Assembly: GCA_014382245.1 (NCBI GenBank)
Contig: JACNKC010000042.1
Location: 1 to 37,195 of the forward strand
Origin: Pseudomonadota bacterium
GTDB lineage: Bacteria; Desulfobacterota; Binatia; UBA1149
DNA: 37,195 bases
Direction of reading: 5' to 3'
Part shown: piece by piece, positions 34,229 to 37,195 of the stretch
Layout: each line of letters begins with the position of its first letter
How positions within the stretch are numbered: position 1 is the stretch's first letter
The notes under the pieces: generated by a model
Told to the model about the DNA's origin: nothing
Databases searched by the model: none
What the model saw: only the letters and a program-made list of their open reading frames with translations
Made by a program: the position numbers and the translations under genes

Positions 34229-34930
34229 TCAAAGACCCGTTGGTTGTATTCTAGTGGCGGATCGCGTCTCGGGCGTGGCCAACAGGCAGGCAAAGTCTAC
34301 CCTTCCAGCGCCGGCCCGAACCAGTGCCTGGGCACAGTCGGCGGCGGTCGCACCCGTTGTGTAGACATCGTCAACCAGCAGTACCCGGGCCCCGTTGGGA
34401 ATTTGCCGTGGGCAGTAGAACTGCCCGTGTAATCTGCGCCGCTGGGCACCGCTGCTACGGGCCTGGGCCCGTCCGGGCCTGCGTCTCAGCAGGGTGGTAC
34501 GACAGGGAACGGCCAGTGCTCGCGCAGCAGAGCAGGCCAGCCAGCCTGCCTGGTTGAAGCCTCTTGTCTTCTGGCGCTCGGGTATCGAGGCTACCGGTAC
34601 CACGAAGTCGATCGCCGGTGCCCAGTCGGCCACTGCAGCGGCAAACAGCAGGCACAAGGCCCGCCCCCTGCTGCGCAGGCCGCCGTACTTGAAAGCCCGC
34701 AGGGAGGCCGAAAGGCCAGGCATGGCTTCGGCTTCGTAAAGGTCTACGAAGGCCGCGAGTGCGATAGCAGGGTGGCTTGGAAGCAGCGGAACCATTCGCG
34801 CCCTGGTAGAACAGGCGCCGTAACACCGGGACAGTTTTGCGAAATCAGCGGGTGAGAAACAGGAGGGGCAGTAGTGGCTGCCGAACACTGCGAGCAGACG
34901 CAGGTAATACGAAGGCCCTGCTGCTGACAT
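34229..34930 (-). CDS. comF: ComF-family phosphoribosyltransferase-like protein
   Basis: 233 aa. The N-terminal zinc-finger-like region has Cys21, Cys24, Cys36 and Cys40 (HYCPSC..., RCYGAC), and the PRTase domain has the RGFNQ motif and the PRPP loop VLLVDDVYTTGATAADCAQAL. ComF proteins are linked to DNA uptake or recombination in some species; enzymatic activity is uncertain. It precedes purM-purN on the same strand, an uncommon context that may reflect PRPP/purine metabolism or chance. Confidence 0.88.
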   Translation of the reverse strand: MSAAGPSYYLRLLAVFGSHYCPSCFSPADFAKLSRCYGACSTRARMVPLLPSHPAIALAAFVDLYEAEAMPGLSASLRAFKYGGLRSRGRALCLLFAAAVADWAPAIDFVVPVASIPERQKTRGFNQAGWLACSAARALAVPCRTTLLRRRPGRAQARSSGAQRRRLHGQFYCPRQIPNGARVLLVDDVYTTGATAADCAQALVRAGAGRVDFACLLATPETRSATRIQPTGL

Positions 34931-34957
34931 ACTGAAATTCTAACCCATGTATTAGCG

Positions 34958-34986
34958 TTGGCGCAATAACTTTTTAGACATATAAA
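34958..34986 (+). promoter_or_regulatory. Sigma70-like promoter for the Rieske/cytochrome b operon
   Basis: TTGGCG (34958-34963), a 17-base spacer, then TATAAA (34981-34986) in an A/T-rich patch unlike its surroundings. ATTAGC (34951-34956) and GCTAAT (34992-34997) flank it as an inverted pair, a possible operator. It reads towards the gene at 35089 and lies in the divergent spacer with comF. Confidence 0.6.
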
Positions 34987-35088
34987 CGTTGGCTAATGCG
35001 TGGTTGACGAGGTCGATGGTTTGTAATAGCTCAGCGGAGGTAGCCGTCGGCAGCGACGCAGCTTGGAGCGGTGCGATCTGGATAGAAC

Positions 35089-35649
35089 GTGGCTGGTAAA
35101 GAAACCGACAGGGGAGTCGGAGACGGCGGACAGGGTCTGTTGGCTGAGGACGAGGCCGAGCAATCTGCCCCTGGCTCAACTACCGGGGAAGCGTCAGCCA
35201 AGGTGCCCCGGGTAGCAGAGGTTGCCGAGGTCGAGACCTGGCTCGAGGACATGGCCGACGAGTTGGCCGAAGTGATAGGCCGAGCGGAGGCCGTTGAGCA
35301 GGAAGGGCTTCACGATTATGCGGTTGCGCTGGTGCGAGACCGATTGCCGGTGGCCGAGGCAACGGCAGGACGGGCGTCGAGTAATAAAGAGGGCGAGGAT
35401 TCACTAGGAGGAAGAGGCACTGGTGTAAGCAGTTTTGGCCTGGGGGTGCTCTTGTGCATCGTGGGTCCGCTGTTGATACCGGTTTTCCCGCCGATAGGGA
35501 CCATCTTCCTCTTTGTCGGGATGGGCCTGCTTGCCTGGGGACTGCTGGTGATGTTGCTCCAGAAGTTCTGGAGCGGGATGACTGGATCCTGGGCTGGGAA
35601 CGGAGATGACGGAAGTTCTGCAGCAGGGTCGGACCGGGAAGAAAAATAG
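35089..35649 (+). CDS. Unknown two-TM membrane protein leading the Rieske/cytochrome b genes
   Basis: 186 aa from GTG 35089, with a weak Shine-Dalgarno. Residues 1-110 are acidic and helical (EVAEVETWLEDMADELAEVIGRAEAVEQ, coiled-coil prone). TM1 is about 114-132 (GLGVLLCIVGPLLIP), TM2 about 136-157 (GTIFLFVGMGLLAWGLLVML), and a Gly/Ser-rich acidic tail follows. No known domain is recognised. It lies two bases before the Rieske gene, so it is very likely cotranscribed and may be an accessory or assembly subunit of the quinol oxidoreductase. Confidence 0.72.
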   Translation: MAGKETDRGVGDGGQGLLAEDEAEQSAPGSTTGEASAKVPRVAEVAEVETWLEDMADELAEVIGRAEAVEQEGLHDYAVALVRDRLPVAEATAGRASSNKEGEDSLGGRGTGVSSFGLGVLLCIVGPLLIPVFPPIGTIFLFVGMGLLAWGLLVMLLQKFWSGMTGSWAGNGDDGSSAAGSDREEK

Positions 35650-35651
35650 CG

Positions 35652-36251
35652 ATGGCGAAAGATAAAGAGGAATTGAGCGCAGAAGAGATCGCCGGCATCC
35701 ACGAACAGCGACGCGTCGAGCAGCAGCAGGAAGCCGACCGCCGCACGCGTGGAAAGGAGCAGATGGCCAGCGTGTGGTCGAGGCGCGATTTTTTCGGACG
35801 GCTGGGCTGGTCGGGGTTCGGAATTGTGTCGCTGGCTACCCTGCTTGCGGGGATGCGTTCCAGCTTTCCGCGGGTGCTGTTCAAGCCCGACACTACCTTC
35901 AAGGCGGGCATACCCGACGATTTTGGCATCGGCGAGGTCAGTGAGAAATTCAAGAAGGACTTTCGGGTCTGGATCGTGAGAGACGATAAGGGGTTTTACG
36001 CCCTTTACGCCAAGTGTACTCACCTGGGGTGCACGCCGCGCTGGTTGACGGCTGAGAACAAGTTCAAGTGCCCCTGCCACGGCAGTGGCTTCTACCGCAG
36101 CGGAGTCAATTTCGAAGGCCCGGCCCCGCGGCCGCTTGAGCGGGTGCGGATCACCTTGACCGAAGAGGGCGAGTTGCTGGTAGACGTGGGCGTGAAGTAT
36201 CGGTCGGAAAAAGGCGACTGGAGCAAGCCCGGGTCGTACCTGGCGGTCTGA
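35652..36251 (+). CDS. qcrA: Rieske [2Fe-2S] protein of a cytochrome bc/b6f-type complex
   Basis: 199 aa. A charged N-terminus is followed by a Tat-type motif (SRRDFFG, 43-49) and a hydrophobic anchor (53-69). The Rieske fold has Cys122, His124 and Cys127 (CTHLGC) and Cys140, Cys142 and His143 (CPCHGSGF), the two cluster-binding boxes. It accepts electrons from quinol at the outer face of the cytoplasmic membrane. Cytochrome b6 is 43 bases downstream. The N-terminal 40 residues before the Tat motif are longer than usual. Confidence 0.95.
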   Translation: MAKDKEELSAEEIAGIHEQRRVEQQQEADRRTRGKEQMASVWSRRDFFGRLGWSGFGIVSLATLLAGMRSSFPRVLFKPDTTFKAGIPDDFGIGEVSEKFKKDFRVWIVRDDKGFYALYAKCTHLGCTPRWLTAENKFKCPCHGSGFYRSGVNFEGPAPRPLERVRITLTEEGELLVDVGVKYRSEKGDWSKPGSYLAV

Positions 36252-36294
36252 ATTTGCAGTGGTCTGACTGCGGACGGGGATAGAAAAAATACTT

Positions 36295-37065
36295 ATGAGC
36301 AAGTGGGAGGAAATCAAAAAGCAGATCGTCGAGAGCCCGGTGTGGCAGTCGATCTTCCGGCACGGCTACGACGATACTCCGCGCAACCGAGTGTTGATGG
36401 TTTCAGGTAATGTCTGGCTTCACCTCCATCCTTCGAAGGTGAGGCGGCACGGGGTTCGCTTGAAGTTTACCTGGTGCATGGGCGGCATAACTTTCCTCAT
36501 GTTTCTTATTACCGTGGTGACCGGCGTCTATCTCATGTTTTACTACCGGCCGGTTGCCGAGTACGCGTACGCGGACATGAAGTACCTCGAGTTCGACATG
36601 CCCTTCGGCATGCTCATGAGAAACATGCATCGCTGGGCCGCGCACGCAATGGTCATCGCTGTGTGGTTACACATGTTCCGGGTTTTCATGACCGGTTCGT
36701 ACAAGCCCCCACGCGAGTTTAACTGGGTGGTGGGAGTGATCCTGCTCGTGCTTACCTTGCTGCTCAGCTTCACCGGTTACCTGCTGCCCTGGGATCAGCT
36801 TTCGATCTGGGCGGTTACCGTGGGGTCAAACATGGCCCGCGCTACACCGTTGCTCGGACACGAAGGCCCCTTTGCTGAGTTCGCCGGAGTAAACGCGGTC
36901 TACGATGCGCGCGCGTTGATATTCGGCGGCGGCGAGATTGGTCCGCACACGCTATTGAGGTTTTACATCCTGCACTGCATCTTCTTTCCCCTGGTGACAA
37001 CGCTGCTGTTGATCGTTCACTTCTGGAGAATAAGGCGCGACGGCCTATCCGGCCCGGCACTGTGA
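36295..37065 (+). CDS. petB: Cytochrome b6-type subunit (short cytochrome b)
   Basis: 256 aa, with four transmembrane helices rather than the eight of mitochondrial-type cytochrome b. Heme b ligands are His112/His126 and His227/His242, with b6-like 14- and 15-residue spacing. The [12 protein letters not shown] segment has Cys61 at the position of the cytochrome b6 cysteine that holds heme c_i, followed by [23 protein letters not shown] and the C-terminal RRDGLSGPA also match b6. It oxidises (mena)quinol together with the Rieske protein. The subunit IV partner is expected next; a new gene starts seven bases downstream. Confidence 0.94.
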   Translation: MSKWEEIKKQIVESPVWQSIFRHGYDDTPRNRVLMVSGNVWLHLHPSKVRRHGVRLKFTWCMGGITFLMFLITVVTGVYLMFYYRPVAEYAYADMKYLEFDMPFGMLMRNMHRWAAHAMVIAVWLHMFRVFMTGSYKPPREFNWVVGVILLVLTLLLSFTGYLLPWDQLSIWAVTVGSNMARATPLLGHEGPFAEFAGVNAVYDARALIFGGGEIGPHTLLRFYILHCIFFPLVTTLLLIVHFWRIRRDGLSGPAL

Positions 37066-37071
37066 GGCGAC

Positions 37072-37195
37072 ATGGCTGAATCGAAGCAGATCAAGACCAT
37101 GGTAGATGTCGGCAAAGCCGCGCCACAGGTTTCCGACGGCGCACGAGTGGAAAAGACCCTGCTGAGAGCCAAGGGGCCGGGTGCCGACACGAGTC
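37072..37195 (+). CDS. Start of a further gene of the cytochrome b operon, truncated by the window edge
   Basis: An ATG at 37072, six bases after the cytochrome b6 stop with GAGG ahead, opens a frame with no stop to the end of the window (41 codons). The visible part, starting MAESKQIKTMVDVGKAAPQ, is hydrophilic and unrecognised. By position it could be a subunit IV (C-terminal cytochrome b) fused or extended at its N-terminus, or a cytochrome c subunit. The product cannot be decided here. Confidence 0.6.
   Translation, partial: MAESKQIKTMVDVGKAAPQVSDGARVEKTLLRAKGPGADTS

Noticed and set aside
1-37195. Search for CRISPR arrays, transposases, integrases, toxin-antitoxin or phage genes
   Set aside because: No spaced repeats, no transposase or recombinase motifs and no defence domains were seen; composition and gene content are uniform core or glycan genes.

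Overview
The window is a dense, high-GC chromosomal segment from a Gram-negative bacterium. LpxD, an LptE-type lipoprotein and a Rieske/cytochrome b6 pair are all present. The core runs (lpxD, yceD-rpmF, fabG-acpP, rpiB-glyA-nrdR-ribD-ribBA-ribH-nusB, leuS-lptE) recall the order seen in Desulfobacterota and other former Deltaproteobacteria. I infer a deltaproteobacterial-grade lineage and cannot name a genus. GTG starts are common, stop/start overlaps (ATGA, GTGA) are frequent, and I see no rRNA, tRNA, CRISPR or transposase.

Layout. Bases 1-11932 are an envelope glycan block on the plus strand: a 5'-truncated sulfatase, a phosphodiesterase-type hydrolase, two GT4 and three GT2 glycosyltransferases, an ArnT-like GT-C membrane transferase, a nucleotide-sugar 6-dehydrogenase and a WbpP-like 4-epimerase. 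Together they could make UDP-GlcNAc-derived acidic sugars, load a lipid carrier and assemble or decorate a surface polysaccharide. Bases 11945-12742 hold a small single-TM protein and a four-cluster ferredoxin behind a good sigma70-like promoter. Bases 12829-14075 (minus) are hisI-hisG. Bases 14186-25626 (plus) are a long core-metabolism run from lpxD to lptE. rpsT (minus) and murJ (plus) diverge from a short spacer near 26050. Bases 27770-29253 (minus) are a TPR protein and mazG. A 449-base non-coding interval precedes an unrecognised 126-aa protein that ends in a strong intrinsic terminator. Then come purU (plus), a GcvR-like double-ACT protein (minus), a TIGR04283-type glycosyltransferase (plus) and a minus-strand comF-purM-purN operon. 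The right end (35089-37195) is an unknown two-TM protein, a Rieske protein, cytochrome b6 and the start of a further gene, which together look like a quinol:acceptor oxidoreductase operon.

The most notable observations are four. (1) The RibB half of RibBA has lost all of its expected catalytic and metal-binding residues, while the RibA half is intact. (2) The fab/rib cluster looks compressed: plsX, fabH, fabD, fabF and ribE, which usually sit between these genes, are absent. The genes just after two of the gaps, fabG and rpiB, have no ordinary start codon; rpiB appears to start at ATA behind a perfect Shine-Dalgarno sequence. (3) Cytochrome b6 carries the Cys that binds heme c_i in b6f-type complexes. 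(4) Several leader structures look regulatory. I did not see a clearly new defence or mobile system.
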